Positions 42,622 to 51,853 of a stretch of 64,000 nt of DNA are shown here, one piece after another (the stretch's first letter is position 1; each line of letters opens with the position of its first letter). Under the pieces are notes generated by a model, which made no database searches, was not told where the DNA came from, and worked only from the letters and a program-made list of their open reading frames with translations. A program made the translations under genes and the position numbers. This stretch comes from Microbacterium halophytorum. GTDB lineage: Bacteria > Actinomycetota > Actinomycetes > Actinomycetales > Microbacteriaceae. The stretch lies in NCBI RefSeq assembly GCF_002970975.1, contig NZ_PNFA01000012.1, positions 62,001-126,000 of the forward strand. The letters are read 5' to 3'.

Positions 42622-42692
42622 CGGAACGCGCGCTCGCGGGCGCGCGCCCCGCCGGCGCGGCCGGGGCAGCTGCCACGAGAAGGTGTTCCGCC

Positions 42693-43700
42693 ATGAAGCT
42701 CGGCGTCTACAACGCGATCCTGCACGACCGCACCCTGCCGGAGGCCCTCGAGGTCATCGCGTCGCTCGGCCTGACCGGCATCGAGCTGAACTCCGGCGGG
42801 TTCCTGCCCGCGCGGCACATCCCGAGCTTCGATGACATCCTGGCCTCCGATGCGGCGCGCGACGACTACGTCGGGGCCTTCGAGGGGACGGGCGTCGGGA
42901 TCGCCGGTCTGAACGCGAACGGCAACCCGCTGCACCCGAACCACACGATCGCCGAGAAGCACGCGGCCGACGTGCACCGCAGCATCCTGCTCGCCGAGCG
43001 GCTCGGGCAGACGCGCGTCGTGACGATGTCGGGCCTGCCGGGCGGTGAACCGGGCGCATCGCACCCTAACTGGATCGTGAACGCCTGGAACTCCACGGCG
43101 CTCGACGTGCTCGACTACCAGTGGGGCGTCGCTGCCGACTTCTGGCGCGACACCGACCGATTCGCCGCCGACCACGGCGTCAAGGTCGCCCTCGAGCTGC
43201 ACCCGCAGAACCTCGTGTTCAACGCCGCGGACGTGCACAAGCTCCTCGACCTGACGGGCGCCACGCACCTCGGCGTCGAGATGGACGCCTCGCACCTGTT
43301 CTGGCAGCAGATGGACCCCGTCGCCGTCACCCGCCACCTCGGCGAGCTGATCTTCCAGGCCGCGGCGAAGGACGTGCGCATCAACCGCGCCAATGCCGAG
43401 CTCTACGGCGTGCTCGACAACAGCTTCCGCCGACTGTCGCCCGAGGAGGACCGCACGAACCTCGGCGGCGACGAGTGGGCGAACGAGTGGCCGAAGGATT
43501 CCGCGTGGGACTTCGTCGCGCTCGGCCGCGGCCACGACACCGCCTATTGGACCGAGTTCCTGCGCGCCCTGCACGAGGTCGACCCGGGCATGCTCGTGAA
43601 CATCGAGCACGAGGACACCTCACTCGGCCCCGTCGAGGGCCTCGCGGAGGCCGCCGCTGTGCTCCGCGCCGCCGACGACGCGCTGGCCGCGTCGCTCTGA
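42693..43700 (+). CDS. Sugar phosphate isomerase/epimerase-like TIM-barrel protein
   Basis: A 335-residue xylose isomerase-like TIM barrel. Metal ligands are suggested by VALELHPQNLVFN (Glu, about 165), GVEMDASHLFWQQ (Asp/His, about 195) and a late VNIEHEDTSLGP (Glu, about 305). This is the IolE/IolH/IolI superfamily, but the N-terminus MKLGVYNAILHDRTLPEALE is not that of IolE dehydratase. The next gene (Gfo/Idh/MocA) follows 16 nt later, so both act in one pathway. A strong TTGACA/TAGCGT promoter is upstream. Substrate unknown. Confidence 0.85.
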   Translation: MKLGVYNAILHDRTLPEALEVIASLGLTGIELNSGGFLPARHIPSFDDILASDAARDDYVGAFEGTGVGIAGLNANGNPLHPNHTIAEKHAADVHRSILLAERLGQTRVVTMSGLPGGEPGASHPNWIVNAWNSTALDVLDYQWGVAADFWRDTDRFAADHGVKVALELHPQNLVFNAADVHKLLDLTGATHLGVEMDASHLFWQQMDPVAVTRHLGELIFQAAAKDVRINRANAELYGVLDNSFRRLSPEEDRTNLGGDEWANEWPKDSAWDFVALGRGHDTAYWTEFLRALHEVDPGMLVNIEHEDTSLGPVEGLAEAAAVLRAADDALAASL

Positions 43701-43716
43701 GGGAAGGGACATCCGG

Positions 43717-44736
43717 ATGCGCATCGGACTCGTCGGCTTCGGCTTCGGCGGCCAGAAGTTCCACCTGCCCTACATCCAGGCCGCGACCGAGTGGGAGCTC
43801 GCGGGCGTCGTGACGCGCTCCGCGGCCCGCCGCGCCGAGCTCGCGGTCGCGGCGCCGGGAGTCCCGGCGTTCGACGGCCTCGACGCCCTGATCGACGCGG
43901 GCGTCGACGCCGTGGTCATCACGACCCCGCCCGAGACCCGCCGCGAACTCGTGCTCCGCGCCCTCGAGCGCGGCGTGCACGTCGTCGCGGATAAGCCGTT
44001 CGCCCCGGATGCCGCGACGGCGCGTGAGCTGGCCGAGGCCGGCAGGCGCTCGGGCAGAGTGCTCACGGTGTTCCACAACCGCCGCTTCGACACCGACATC
44101 GTCACGGCGGCGAAGGTGCTCGCCGATGGCGCCGTCGGGGAGCCATGGCGTGCCGTGAACCGCTTCGACCTCGACGACCCCGACACGCTCGAGGTCGGCC
44201 CGGCGCACGGCCTGCTGCGCGACCTCGGCTCGCACGCCGTCGACCAGATGACGCACCTGTTCGGTCCCGTCGTCCGCGTCGATGCGCACCTCGACTGGGT
44301 CGAGCGCGACGACCAGCGGGTCGACGCGGGCTTCACGATCGGCATGCACCACCGCTCGGGCGTGCACACCACGGTCTCGTCCAGCAAGCTGAACCGCCTG
44401 CAGGAGCACGAGCTGATCGTGTACGGCTCGGAGGGGTCGTACGCGTCCCGGATGTCGGACGTGCAGACGGCCGCGACGCTCGCGGGCCGACACCCGCTCA
44501 CCGAGCCCGAGTGGGGCGTCGAGGACGCGTCGCGATGGGGCACGCTGCGCACCGCGGCCGGCGCCTCGCGCGTGCCGAGCGAGCGCGGCGACTACGCCGA
44601 TTACTACCGCGCCCTGCACGCGTCGATCGCCGACGGCGCCCCGCTCGCCGTCACCCTCGAGGAGGCGGTGCACACTGTCTCGATCCTCGACGCGGCCCGC
44701 ACCAGCGCCCTCGAGAACAGGTCCGTCGAGGTCTGA
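43717..44736 (+). CDS. Gfo/Idh/MocA-family sugar/inositol dehydrogenase
   Basis: A 339-residue NAD(P)-dependent dehydrogenase. It has the Rossmann start MRIGLVGFGFGGQKFHLPYI, HVVADKPFAPDAATA (the catalytic Lys in DKP, about 93) and FHNRRFDTDIVTAAKV (about 115-130). The C-terminal domain carries GLLRDLGSHAVDQMTHLFG, with Asp and His placed as catalytic residues. It resembles YdgJ/scyllo-inositol dehydrogenase-like members (FGFGGQKFHLPY). Co-transcribed with the TIM-barrel gene 16 nt upstream. Confidence 0.88.
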   Translation: MRIGLVGFGFGGQKFHLPYIQAATEWELAGVVTRSAARRAELAVAAPGVPAFDGLDALIDAGVDAVVITTPPETRRELVLRALERGVHVVADKPFAPDAATARELAEAGRRSGRVLTVFHNRRFDTDIVTAAKVLADGAVGEPWRAVNRFDLDDPDTLEVGPAHGLLRDLGSHAVDQMTHLFGPVVRVDAHLDWVERDDQRVDAGFTIGMHHRSGVHTTVSSSKLNRLQEHELIVYGSEGSYASRMSDVQTAATLAGRHPLTEPEWGVEDASRWGTLRTAAGASRVPSERGDYADYYRALHASIADGAPLAVTLEEAVHTVSILDAARTSALENRSVEV

Positions 44737-44762
44737 CGGCACAGGAGCTCTGCCCGGCGCGC

Positions 44763-44855
44763 GCACATCGCAGTCGATTCTGCGTGCCATCCACGACCCT
44801 GCGCGAGGTTCCGCCACCCGTCACACGCCCCGCGCAAGAATCGACTGCATTGTGC
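44763..44855. terminator. Large imperfect inverted repeat between convergent genes
   Basis: GCACATCGCAGTCGATTC (from 44763) matches the complement of the right arm ending at 44855 (GAATCGACTGCATTGTGC) with about 20 of 23 bases paired. It lies between two convergent genes. It may act as a bidirectional terminator or be an intergenic palindromic element. Confidence 0.55.
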
Positions 44856-44964
44856 ACGGGCCGCCCCCGAGCCCTGCTCGGGGCGGCCCGTTCCGCTCAG
44901 ACGCTCGGCACCCCGACGCCCCTCCGGCGCCGTACGACCGGACGACGGCGTCGAGCGGCAGGCT

Positions 44965-45882
44965 TCAGCGCCGCTTCTTCTTCAGGTTGTGCGTGGCCAC
45001 CGTCTCCGTGACGGCGACACGGCCGACCCCGGCAGACTCGTCCTTCTCGATCTCATCGCGGATGACGCGCACCTCTTCCGTGTTCGTTCCCGCGTCACGC
45101 AGCTCGTGGACGAGCGCCTCCAGCTCGGCACCGCCAGCCATCAGCGCCGTGAGCTCCTCGAGGGTGATCTCGTTCTTCTCGTGATACCCGATGTTCTGCC
45201 CCCGCCGGAGCAGCAGGAAGCGATTCCCGACCGGATACGCGTGATGCGGGTTGTGCGTGATGAAGATGACGCCCAGGCCGCGGTCGCGTGCCTGGATGAT
45301 GTACTTCAGAACGACGCCTGACTGCTTCACACCCAGAGCCGCGGTCGGCTCGTCGAGGATCAGCACCTTCGCGCCGAAGTACACGGCGCGCGCGATCGCG
45401 ACGCACTGGCGTTCACCGCCGGAGAGCGTACCGATCGGCTGCTCCACGTCGCGCAGGTCGATGCCCATGTCGAGGAGCTCCTTCTTCGCCGTCTTCTTCA
45501 TGAAGTCGACGTCGAGGCGCCGGAACGGCCCCCAGCCCTTGGTGACCTCAGACCCGAGGAAGAAGTTCCGCCAGACCGGCATCAGCGGCGCGACAGCGAG
45601 ATCCTGGTACACGGTTGCGATTCCTCGCTTGAGCGCATCGCGCGGCGACGAGAGCTTGACCTCTTCGCCGTCGATGCTGAACACGCCGTCGTCGTGCTGG
45701 TGGAGCCCGGCGATGATCTTGATCAGCGTCGACTTCCCCGCGCCGTTGTCGCCGAGCACGCACATCACTTCGCCGGAACCGACCTTCAGGCTCACGTCAC
45801 GCAGAGCGATGATGTTCCCGTAGCGCTTGCCCGCCCCGTCGAGTTCGACCAGCGGCGTGTCCGCTTGCGTCGTGGCGTTCAT
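44965..45882 (-). CDS. Sugar ABC importer ATP-binding protein (single-domain)
   Basis: A 305-residue ABC ATPase. Walker [10 protein letters not shown] (about 37-45), signature [14 protein letters not shown] (about 145) and Walker [13 protein letters not shown] are present. There is only one ATPase domain, unlike the RbsA-type in the second importer, so it probably works as a homodimer (FrcA-like). The last ~60 residues form a charged extension ([20 protein letters not shown], ending KKKRR). It overlaps the permease stop codon by 4 nt and ends the SBP-permease-ATPase operon. Confidence 0.9.
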   Translation of the reverse strand: MNATTQADTPLVELDGAGKRYGNIIALRDVSLKVGSGEVMCVLGDNGAGKSTLIKIIAGLHQHDDGVFSIDGEEVKLSSPRDALKRGIATVYQDLAVAPLMPVWRNFFLGSEVTKGWGPFRRLDVDFMKKTAKKELLDMGIDLRDVEQPIGTLSGGERQCVAIARAVYFGAKVLILDEPTAALGVKQSGVVLKYIIQARDRGLGVIFITHNPHHAYPVGNRFLLLRRGQNIGYHEKNEITLEELTALMAGGAELEALVHELRDAGTNTEEVRVIRDEIEKDESAGVGRVAVTETVATHNLKKKRR

Positions 45883-46934
45883 TTCTTGCCTCCCTTCGCG
45901 GCGCGGCGCTGCAACCAGAAATTCAACACCGTCGCTCCCAGCAGCATCGCGCCCAAGAAGAACTTCAACCAGTCGGGGTTCCACTCCGCGTACACGACGC
46001 CCTTGAGCGCCATGCCATAGATCAGCGCGCCGATCGCACCGCCGATCGCGGAGCCGTACCCGCCGGTCAGCAGGCATCCACCGACCACGGCCGCGATGAT
46101 GTACAGGAATTCGTTCCCGATGCCCTCGCCCGACTGCACCGTTTTGAACGCGAACAGGTTGTGCATGCCGAGGAGCCAGGCGCAGAAGCCGACCCCCATG
46201 TACAGGCCGATCTTGGTCTTCCCGACCGGGACGCCGACCGCGCGAGCGGCCTCGGGCGCGCCGCCTGACGCGAAGATCCAGTTCCCGACCTTGGTGCGAC
46301 GCAGAAGCCACGTCGCGACGATCACCAGGGCGATCCAATAGAACACCGTGATCTTCACGTTGATGCCGAACACAGGGATGTCGGATGCGAAGACCGCCAC
46401 GGCCGAGTCGAAACCGGGCCACGGTTCGATGGACGGCGAAGCGACGCCGCCCGTGATCAAGCGCGTCAACCCGAGGTTCAGCCCCGTCAGCATGAAGAAC
46501 GTCGACAGCGTCACGATGAACGATGCGAGCTTCGTCTTCAGCAGCAACCAGCCGTTGATGAAGCCGACGCCGAGCGAGAAGATCAGCCCGACGAACACGC
46601 CGACCCACACGTTCGTGCCGAACCAATACACGAACAGCGACGCCGATAGCGCCGAGGAGATCACGGCAACACCGGTCGACAGGTCGAACTCGCCGCCGAT
46701 CATCAACAGCGACACACCCAGCGCCATGATGCCCACTGTCGACGCCCCGTAGAGCGTCGTCGCGATCGACGACGGTTCGGTGAACTGCGGATATCCCGCG
46801 ACCGCGAAGATCACGAAGAGCACCACGGCGGCCGCCGTCGCTCCCGCCTCGGGCTTCGTGAAGAACTTGGTGAACCAATTCCCCCGTGTCACGCGCTCGT
46901 CTGCCTTCTGCAACACTGCAGTACCACTACTCAT
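45879..46934 (-). CDS. Sugar ABC importer permease (RbsC/FrcC-like)
   Basis: A 351-residue permease with nine or ten helices of the branched-chain/ribose ABC-2 importer class. It has [20 protein letters not shown] (about 80), [19 protein letters not shown] and the C-terminal [20 protein letters not shown]. The start MSSGTAVLQ (46934) follows GGAGTGAG, better than the ATG at 46967. It pairs with the substrate-binding lipoprotein upstream and the ATPase downstream. Confidence 0.9.
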   Translation of the reverse strand: MSSGTAVLQKADERVTRGNWFTKFFTKPEAGATAAAVVLFVIFAVAGYPQFTEPSSIATTLYGASTVGIMALGVSLLMIGGEFDLSTGVAVISSALSASLFVYWFGTNVWVGVFVGLIFSLGVGFINGWLLLKTKLASFIVTLSTFFMLTGLNLGLTRLITGGVASPSIEPWPGFDSAVAVFASDIPVFGINVKITVFYWIALVIVATWLLRRTKVGNWIFASGGAPEAARAVGVPVGKTKIGLYMGVGFCAWLLGMHNLFAFKTVQSGEGIGNEFLYIIAAVVGGCLLTGGYGSAIGGAIGALIYGMALKGVVYAEWNPDWLKFFLGAMLLGATVLNFWLQRRAAKGGKK

Positions 46935-46973
46935 CTGCTCACTCCTCTGGAGGGTTTGAGGTCGCACGCCGCG

Positions 46974-47012
46974 GCCCGCCGAGCCTGTCGCCGACGGCGC
47001 GGCTCGGCGGGC
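46974..47012 (-). other. Intercistronic stem-loop between binding protein and permease genes
   Basis: GCCCGCCGAGCC (46974-46985) and GGCTCGGCGGGC (47001-47012) form a perfect 12-bp stem with a 15-nt loop. Such hairpins after the binding-protein gene typically protect its mRNA or partly terminate, raising binding-protein levels over the membrane parts. Confidence 0.7.
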
Positions 47013-47025
47013 ACTGCGGAGCGGC

Positions 47026-48018
47026 CTACTCTGCGGCGTCCTCGAACTGGGCAGCGACAGTGTCGAGGTTGTCCTTCGTGATGACCGCGGGCCCGGTCAG
47101 CACGGCGTTCCCGCCGCCGAGGACGTAGCCGCCCTCGTGGTACAGACGCACCGCTTCGACGCTTTCGTACCCCTGCATCCACGGCTGCTGGTCGACCGCG
47201 AAGACCATGGTGTCGTCTTGAAGCGCCTGGTAGACGTCGCCGTTCAGGTCGGTCGTGGCGAGTTTCGCGTCGCTACCGGCATCGGTGATGGCGTCGACCG
47301 TCGCGACCGCGAACGGCGCGCCGAGCGTCACGACGAAGTCGATGTCGGAGTCGGTCTGAAGCTTCGATGTGATGGTCGAGGTGACGTTCGTCATGTCCTG
47401 ACCGTTCACGTACAGCACCTCCGATTCGCCGTCGAACGTGTCGGCGAGGCCTTCGCAACGCGACTCGAGGCCCACGTGACCCTGTTCCTGGATCACGCAG
47501 ATCGCCCGCTTCGATCCCTCTTCGTTGAGCTGCTCGCCGACAGCCTGGCCCGCGATGAACTCGTTCTGGCCGAAGTGTGCGAGGACGCCCATGTCCTTGT
47601 ACTGCTCTTCGCCGGCGTTGATGCTGAAGACCGGGATGCCTGCTTCCACGGCCTTCTGCACTTCGCCGGACATCGCATCCGCCTTGGCGAGCGTGACGAC
47701 GATGCCGTCGACGTCCTGGTCGACCGCCTGCTGCACGAGTTGGGCTTGGCGCGCGCCATCAGGGTCGCTGCTGTACAGGAACTCAACACCGTTGCGCTCC
47801 GCGGCGGTCTCGGCGCCGCTCCGAACGATGTCCCAGAAGGTGTCGCCAGGTGCCTGATGCGTGATCATCGCGACCTTCAGAGGGTCGAGCTCTTCCGCCG
47901 CGCCCTCCTTCTGCGCGCCGGCCGGTCCACCCCCGCAACCCGCGAGCGCCAGCACGCCCGCTGCGACGAAGCCGCCGACGCCGACCATCCTGCCGAATTT
48001 CTTGCCTGCTGTGTTCAT
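47026..48018 (-). CDS. Sugar-binding lipoprotein of an ABC importer
   Basis: A 330-residue periplasmic-binding-protein family 4 lipoprotein. The lipobox LALAGC puts the anchored Cys at 28. Typical ribose-type blocks follow: MITHQAPGDTFWDIVRSGAE (about 50-69), DVDGIVVTLAKADAM, FSINAGEEQYKDMGVLAHFG, and DTDLNGDVYQALQDD-like TTDLNGDVYQ near 250. GGAGTGAG precedes the ATG at 48018. It heads the binding protein-permease-ATPase operon. The ligand is unknown; inositol or another polyol fits the neighbourhood. Confidence 0.9.
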   Translation of the reverse strand: MNTAGKKFGRMVGVGGFVAAGVLALAGCGGGPAGAQKEGAAEELDPLKVAMITHQAPGDTFWDIVRSGAETAAERNGVEFLYSSDPDGARQAQLVQQAVDQDVDGIVVTLAKADAMSGEVQKAVEAGIPVFSINAGEEQYKDMGVLAHFGQNEFIAGQAVGEQLNEEGSKRAICVIQEQGHVGLESRCEGLADTFDGESEVLYVNGQDMTNVTSTITSKLQTDSDIDFVVTLGAPFAVATVDAITDAGSDAKLATTDLNGDVYQALQDDTMVFAVDQQPWMQGYESVEAVRLYHEGGYVLGGGNAVLTGPAVITKDNLDTVAAQFEDAAE

Positions 48019-48076
48019 TCGATCTCACTCCATCGTGTATCGGATCGTTCCGGATAAGGTTGAGTTTCTAATTGTT

Positions 48077-48091
48077 CGGACATATTGTCAA
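48077..48091 (-). promoter_or_regulatory. Weak copy of the catabolic operator, first ABC operon
   Basis: CGGAC, ATATT, GTCAA (48077-48091) matches the GGAC-5 nt-GTCC pattern with mismatches. On the minus strand TTGACA (48086-48091) could be the -35 of the 48018 gene. A neighbouring ATTGT-7 nt-ACAAT palindrome (48084-48100) overlaps. Confidence 0.35.
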
Positions 48092-48142
48092 TGACACAAT
48101 GACAGGCGTTATCCGTCCGTGTCCATCGCGCCGGTGGAGGGG

Positions 48143-49093
48143 CTATTCGAGCTCGTCGAGGTTCTCCGCCGTGATCCACACGGCCTCGGTCAGCACCTCA
48201 TCGGGCACTTGTTCGCCGTCGATGAGCTTCGCCATCGTCTCCACGCCGAGCTCGCCCATGCCGGCCGTGTCCTGCGAGACCGTGCCGGCGAGCCCACCAG
48301 CCTCGATCGCGGCGATGCCGTCGGCGGTCGCGTCGATGCCGTACACCGCGATCTCGCCCGCCCTCCCGGCGTTGTCGATCGCCTGCACCGCACCGACCGC
48401 CATGCCATCGTTCTGCGCGACGATCGCGTCGATCTCCTCACCGGTCGACAGCCAGTTCTCGACGAGATTCAGCGCCTCGGCCGTCACCCAATTCCCCGAC
48501 TGCTCGAACGCCACGCTCACATCGGGGTTCTCAGCGAGCACGGTCTCGTAGCCTTCGTTCCGAGTGATCTGCGCGTCGCTCCCCATCGGGCCGTACAGGA
48601 CTGCGATCGAGCCCTGCCCACCGAGATCCTCGAGCGCGTGCTGCATCTGCAGCTCTCCCGCCCGCTCTTCGTCGCCCCCGATGTACGACGCGGCGAGCGA
48701 CTGCTCCGACGCTCGCTGCACGATCGTCGCGATCGGGATACCCGCGTCATTGGCCGCGAGCAGGCCCGGCACGACACCGTCGGTCGACACCGGTTCGACG
48801 AGGATGCCGTCGAATCCCTGACTCACGGCCTGCTCGATCTGCGACACCTGCGTCGCCGCGTCCTGCTCACCGTCGAAGACCGTAACGGCGTAACCGAGGT
48901 CCTCGCCCTTCGCCTCGGCCGCACCCGCGATCGTCGTCGTGAACTCATTGGTCATATGGCTCATCACAAGCGCGATCCGAGGTTCTTCCCCCGACACTTC
49001 TCCGCTCTCACCGGATGTCGTGTCACAGCCGGTCAGCACCACGGCGGACGCGGCCGCCAGTGCCGCGGCTGTCCATACGGCCCTCTTCGTCAT
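48143..49093 (-). CDS. Sugar-binding lipoprotein of the second ABC importer (RbsB-like)
   Basis: A 316-residue ribose-type binding lipoprotein. The lipobox VLTGC gives Cys23 as anchor. Conserved blocks are IALVMSHMTNEFTTTIAGAAEA (in parts), QGFDGILVEPVSTDGVVPGL, GIPIATIVQRASE, and VAQNDGMAVGAVQAID (about 225-240), the last being the hinge/ligand Asp region of RbsB. It is the last gene of the ATPase-permease-binding protein operon (51627 to 48143). Confidence 0.9.
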   Translation of the reverse strand: MTKRAVWTAAALAAASAVVLTGCDTTSGESGEVSGEEPRIALVMSHMTNEFTTTIAGAAEAKGEDLGYAVTVFDGEQDAATQVSQIEQAVSQGFDGILVEPVSTDGVVPGLLAANDAGIPIATIVQRASEQSLAASYIGGDEERAGELQMQHALEDLGGQGSIAVLYGPMGSDAQITRNEGYETVLAENPDVSVAFEQSGNWVTAEALNLVENWLSTGEEIDAIVAQNDGMAVGAVQAIDNAGRAGEIAVYGIDATADGIAAIEAGGLAGTVSQDTAGMGELGVETMAKLIDGEQVPDEVLTEAVWITAENLDELE

Positions 49094-49138
49094 CTTCGTT
49101 TCCTCTCCATACGGGATCTGTGCAGTTCGCGCGACTGG

Positions 49139-50104
49139 TCAGTCGCGCCGGGTCTTGACATCGATCAGGACGGCGAGCACGATGATCGCGCCCTTGATCA
49201 GCAGTTGCGCGTTCGAGTCGATGCCGAGGATGTCGAGGCCGTTCGCAATCACGGCGATCATCAGCGCACCGATGAGGACGCCGAAGGCGCGGCCGCGACC
49301 TCCAGCCATGCTCACTCCGCCGATCACGACGGCCGCGATCGCGTCGAGCTCGTACGACGCACCGGCGGTCGGCGAGCCCGTGAACGTGCGGGATGCCAGC
49401 AGCACGCCCGCCAGACCGGCGAGCACTCCCGCGATGACGAACGGTGCGACCGTGAGGCGCTTCACGGAGATTCCGGACACCTCGGCCGCCGCCGGGTTCC
49501 CGCCGAGCGCGTACACACGCCGACCGAACACCGTGCGTCGAAGCACGAACGCAGCCACGGCTGCGACGACGACGAGGTAGATCGCCAGCGTCGGGATGCC
49601 CCACACCTGCCCCGAGGCGAGTTCGCGGAACGCCGAGCTGAGATCCGTCACGGGCGCGCCTCCCGAGAGCATCAGCGCGAGACCTCGCACGGCGGTGAGT
49701 GTGCCGAGCGTCACGATGAACGATGGCACGCCGCCGTATGCGACACCGACGCCGTTCAGCGCCCCGACGCCTGCCCCCACCAGGAGGCCGACCAGAATCG
49801 GGACGATCAGCGGGAACTCACCGGGGTGCGCGAACATCGCAGCCGCGACGCCGGCGAGCCCAACGGTCGATCCGACCGACAGGTCGATCTGCCCGGAAAT
49901 GATGACGTACATCATGCCCATCGCGAGGATGCCGTTGATCGACGTCTGGATGAGGATGAGGAAGATGTTGTTGACGCTCAAGAACGAGTTGTTCGGCGAC
50001 GCAATCGTCAGCACCGCCACGATCGCCAAGAACACGACGACCAGGCCGAGGTTCTTGGCGATCACCCGCACACGGCTCGGCACTCGCACCGCAATCGTGG
50101 TCAT
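49139..50104 (-). CDS. Sugar ABC importer permease (RbsC-like)
   Basis: A 321-residue permease with about ten helices. The RbsC signature ISGQIDLSVGSTVGLAGVAA is at about 62-81, with FIVTLGTLTAVRGLALMLSGG and VVIGGVSMAGGRGRAFGVLIGAL later. Its start overlaps the ATPase stop codon by 4 nt. It forms the channel of the second importer together with the 51627 ATPase and the 49093 lipoprotein. Confidence 0.91.
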   Translation of the reverse strand: MTTIAVRVPSRVRVIAKNLGLVVVFLAIVAVLTIASPNNSFLSVNNIFLILIQTSINGILAMGMMYVIISGQIDLSVGSTVGLAGVAAAMFAHPGEFPLIVPILVGLLVGAGVGALNGVGVAYGGVPSFIVTLGTLTAVRGLALMLSGGAPVTDLSSAFRELASGQVWGIPTLAIYLVVVAAVAAFVLRRTVFGRRVYALGGNPAAAEVSGISVKRLTVAPFVIAGVLAGLAGVLLASRTFTGSPTAGASYELDAIAAVVIGGVSMAGGRGRAFGVLIGALMIAVIANGLDILGIDSNAQLLIKGAIIVLAVLIDVKTRRD

Positions 50105-51627
50105 TTCTCTGCTCCGAATCGAGAGGCGAGCTCGAGGATGCGCTCCTGCGAGAATTCGCTGCGTTCCAGGGTTCCGGTGACACGGCCCTCTGCCATGACG
50201 TGGATGCGGTCACTCATCCCCATGAGCTCGCTCATCTCGGACGAGATGAGGATCACGGACCGGCCGGTCTCGACCAACTCGCCGATGAGTTCGTAGAGGT
50301 CGCGTTTCGCGCCGACGTCGATGCCCCGCGTCGGATCGTCGAGGATGACGATGTCCGGCTCCGAGAGCAGCCACTTCGACAGCACGACCTTCTGCTGGTT
50401 CCCGCCCGAGAGTCGGGAGACGAGCTGACCATCGCTCGGCGTGCGGATCCGGAGCCGATCGATGTACGAGCGCGCGACGCGCCTCTCTTCGCGGCGATTG
50501 AGGATGCCCGTCGAGAACAGCCGGTGCAGCGCGACGAGCGTGATGTTCTCGCCGACGGAAGCGGCGAGGTTCAAGCCGCTCCCCTTGCGATCCTCGGTGA
50601 CGAGCGCGATGCCAAGCCGGATCGCGTCGCGCGGTCGCCGGATCCGGACATCACGGCCTCGCAAGCGCACCGGCCCCGCCCCGCGACCGCGTCGGATGCC
50701 GAACAGGGACTCGACGAACTCGCTGCGCCCGGCGCCGATCAGCCCGCCGATCCCCAGGACCTCACCGCGGCGCAACTCGATGCTGACATTCCTCACAACC
50801 GGAGGGCTCGACCATCCCCTCACCGTCAGCACGGGTTCGCCGATCTCGACGCTCCGCTTCGGAAAGGTGTCGTCGAGCGAGCGCCCGACCATCAGAGAGA
50901 TCAGCGTCGGCTCATCGAATGCCCCGGCGGCATCGGTTCGGACGAGCCCGCCGTCCCGCAGCACCGAGATCGTGTCGGCGATGCGGAAGATCTCGTCCAT
51001 CTTGTGGGAGATGTAGATGATGCCGACACCGGATGCCGCGAGACGCTGGACGTGACCGAACAGGGTCTCCACATCGGCCTCCGTGATCGCTGACGTAGGC
51101 TCGTCCATGACGATGATCCGGCTCTCGACCGAGATCGCCTTGGCGATCTCGACGAGCTGCATCTGAGCGACGGAGAGCTCGCGCATGGGTCGGTCCGCTT
51201 CGAGATCGATATCCAGGCGATCCAGGATCGCCTGGGCTTCCCGCCGCGTGCCCCGCTCGTCGAAGAGACCCGCCGCCGTGCGGCGCTCCCGACCGAGGAA
51301 GATGTTCTCCGCAATGGTCATGTCGAGAACCGGGTTCAATTCCTGGTGGATCATCGCGACACCCCGGAGGAGCGCGTCCTTCGGGCTCGCGATCTCAACG
51401 GGCTCGCCATCGACGAGCACAGCCCCGCTGTCCGGCGCATAGATGCCCATCAGGATCTTCATCAGCGTCGACTTGCCAGCACCGTTCTCGCCCATGAGCG
51501 CGTGCACCTCGCCAGCGTGGACTGACAGGGTCACCTGGTCGAGCACGCGCACACCCGGGAAGCTCTTCGAGATCGAAGACAGCGTCAGCACCGGCGCCGT
51601 CTCGATGTCGCGGCCCTCGCGGTCCAT
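50101..51627 (-). CDS. Sugar ABC importer ATP-binding protein (RbsA-like, two domains)
   Basis: A 508-residue protein with two fused ABC domains. Domain 1 has Walker A GENGAGKST, the degenerate signature LSVAQMQLVEIAKA and Walker B IIVMDEPTSAI. Domain 2 has the altered P-loop GLIGAGRSE (Lys replaced by Arg, normal for RbsA), signature RLSGGNQQKVVLSKW and VILDDPTRGIDVG. Start at MDREGR (51627) is preferred because TACAAT (51643-51648) is a good -10 just upstream. It is the first gene of the second importer operon, behind the strongest catabolic operator. Confidence 0.92.
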   Translation of the reverse strand: MDREGRDIETAPVLTLSSISKSFPGVRVLDQVTLSVHAGEVHALMGENGAGKSTLMKILMGIYAPDSGAVLVDGEPVEIASPKDALLRGVAMIHQELNPVLDMTIAENIFLGRERRTAAGLFDERGTRREAQAILDRLDIDLEADRPMRELSVAQMQLVEIAKAISVESRIIVMDEPTSAITEADVETLFGHVQRLAASGVGIIYISHKMDEIFRIADTISVLRDGGLVRTDAAGAFDEPTLISLMVGRSLDDTFPKRSVEIGEPVLTVRGWSSPPVVRNVSIELRRGEVLGIGGLIGAGRSEFVESLFGIRRGRGAGPVRLRGRDVRIRRPRDAIRLGIALVTEDRKGSGLNLAASVGENITLVALHRLFSTGILNRREERRVARSYIDRLRIRTPSDGQLVSRLSGGNQQKVVLSKWLLSEPDIVILDDPTRGIDVGAKRDLYELIGELVETGRSVILISSEMSELMGMSDRIHVMAEGRVTGTLERSEFSQERILELASRFGAEK

Positions 51628-51642
51628 GGGATCCCCTACTCG

Positions 51643-51648
51643 ATTGTA
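51643..51648 (-). promoter_or_regulatory. -10 of the second ABC importer operon
   Basis: TACAAT on the minus strand (ATTGTA on the plus) lies 15 nt before the ATG at 51627, with the operator 51659-51679 immediately upstream. Confidence 0.5.
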
Positions 51649-51658
51649 CATTCCCACT

Positions 51659-51679
51659 TGATGGACACATTGTCCATCA
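51659..51679. promoter_or_regulatory. Catabolic operator A (strongest copy)
   Basis: TGATGGAC (51659-51666), spacer ACATT, GTCCATCA (51672-51679): a perfect 8-bp-arm palindrome covering the -35 region of the ABC operon. The GGAC-5 nt-GTCC core recurs at 57646 and 59261. The form (5-bp arms, short spacer) suits an IclR-family dimer. Confidence 0.7.
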
Positions 51680-51807
51680 GTAGATCATGTATACCATGCG
51701 TTGGACTTATCGCCCACCTAACGAGAAGTTTTGCCATCGTGCGTGATGGCGATCACCGACGATGCGAAGGCTCGCCGACGCACCGGCACCTGCCGGACCG
51801 CCTGTGG

Positions 51808-51851
51808 GCGCAGGAATCGCCCCGAGCCTGAGCTCGGGGCGATTCCTGCGC
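51808..51851 (-). terminator. Terminator of the 53044 oxidoreductase gene
   Basis: A perfect 20-bp stem (51808-51827 and 51832-51851) with tetraloop CTGA ends 2 nt beyond the stop codon at 51854. The rest of 51628-51807 holds operator A and no gene. Confidence 0.9.
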
Positions 51852-51853
51852 GC

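Noticed and set aside
42693..43700. TIM-barrel gene as iolE (inosose dehydratase)
   Set aside because: It is in the same superfamily but the N-terminal and metal-site blocks differ from IolE, so only a general isomerase/epimerase call is made.
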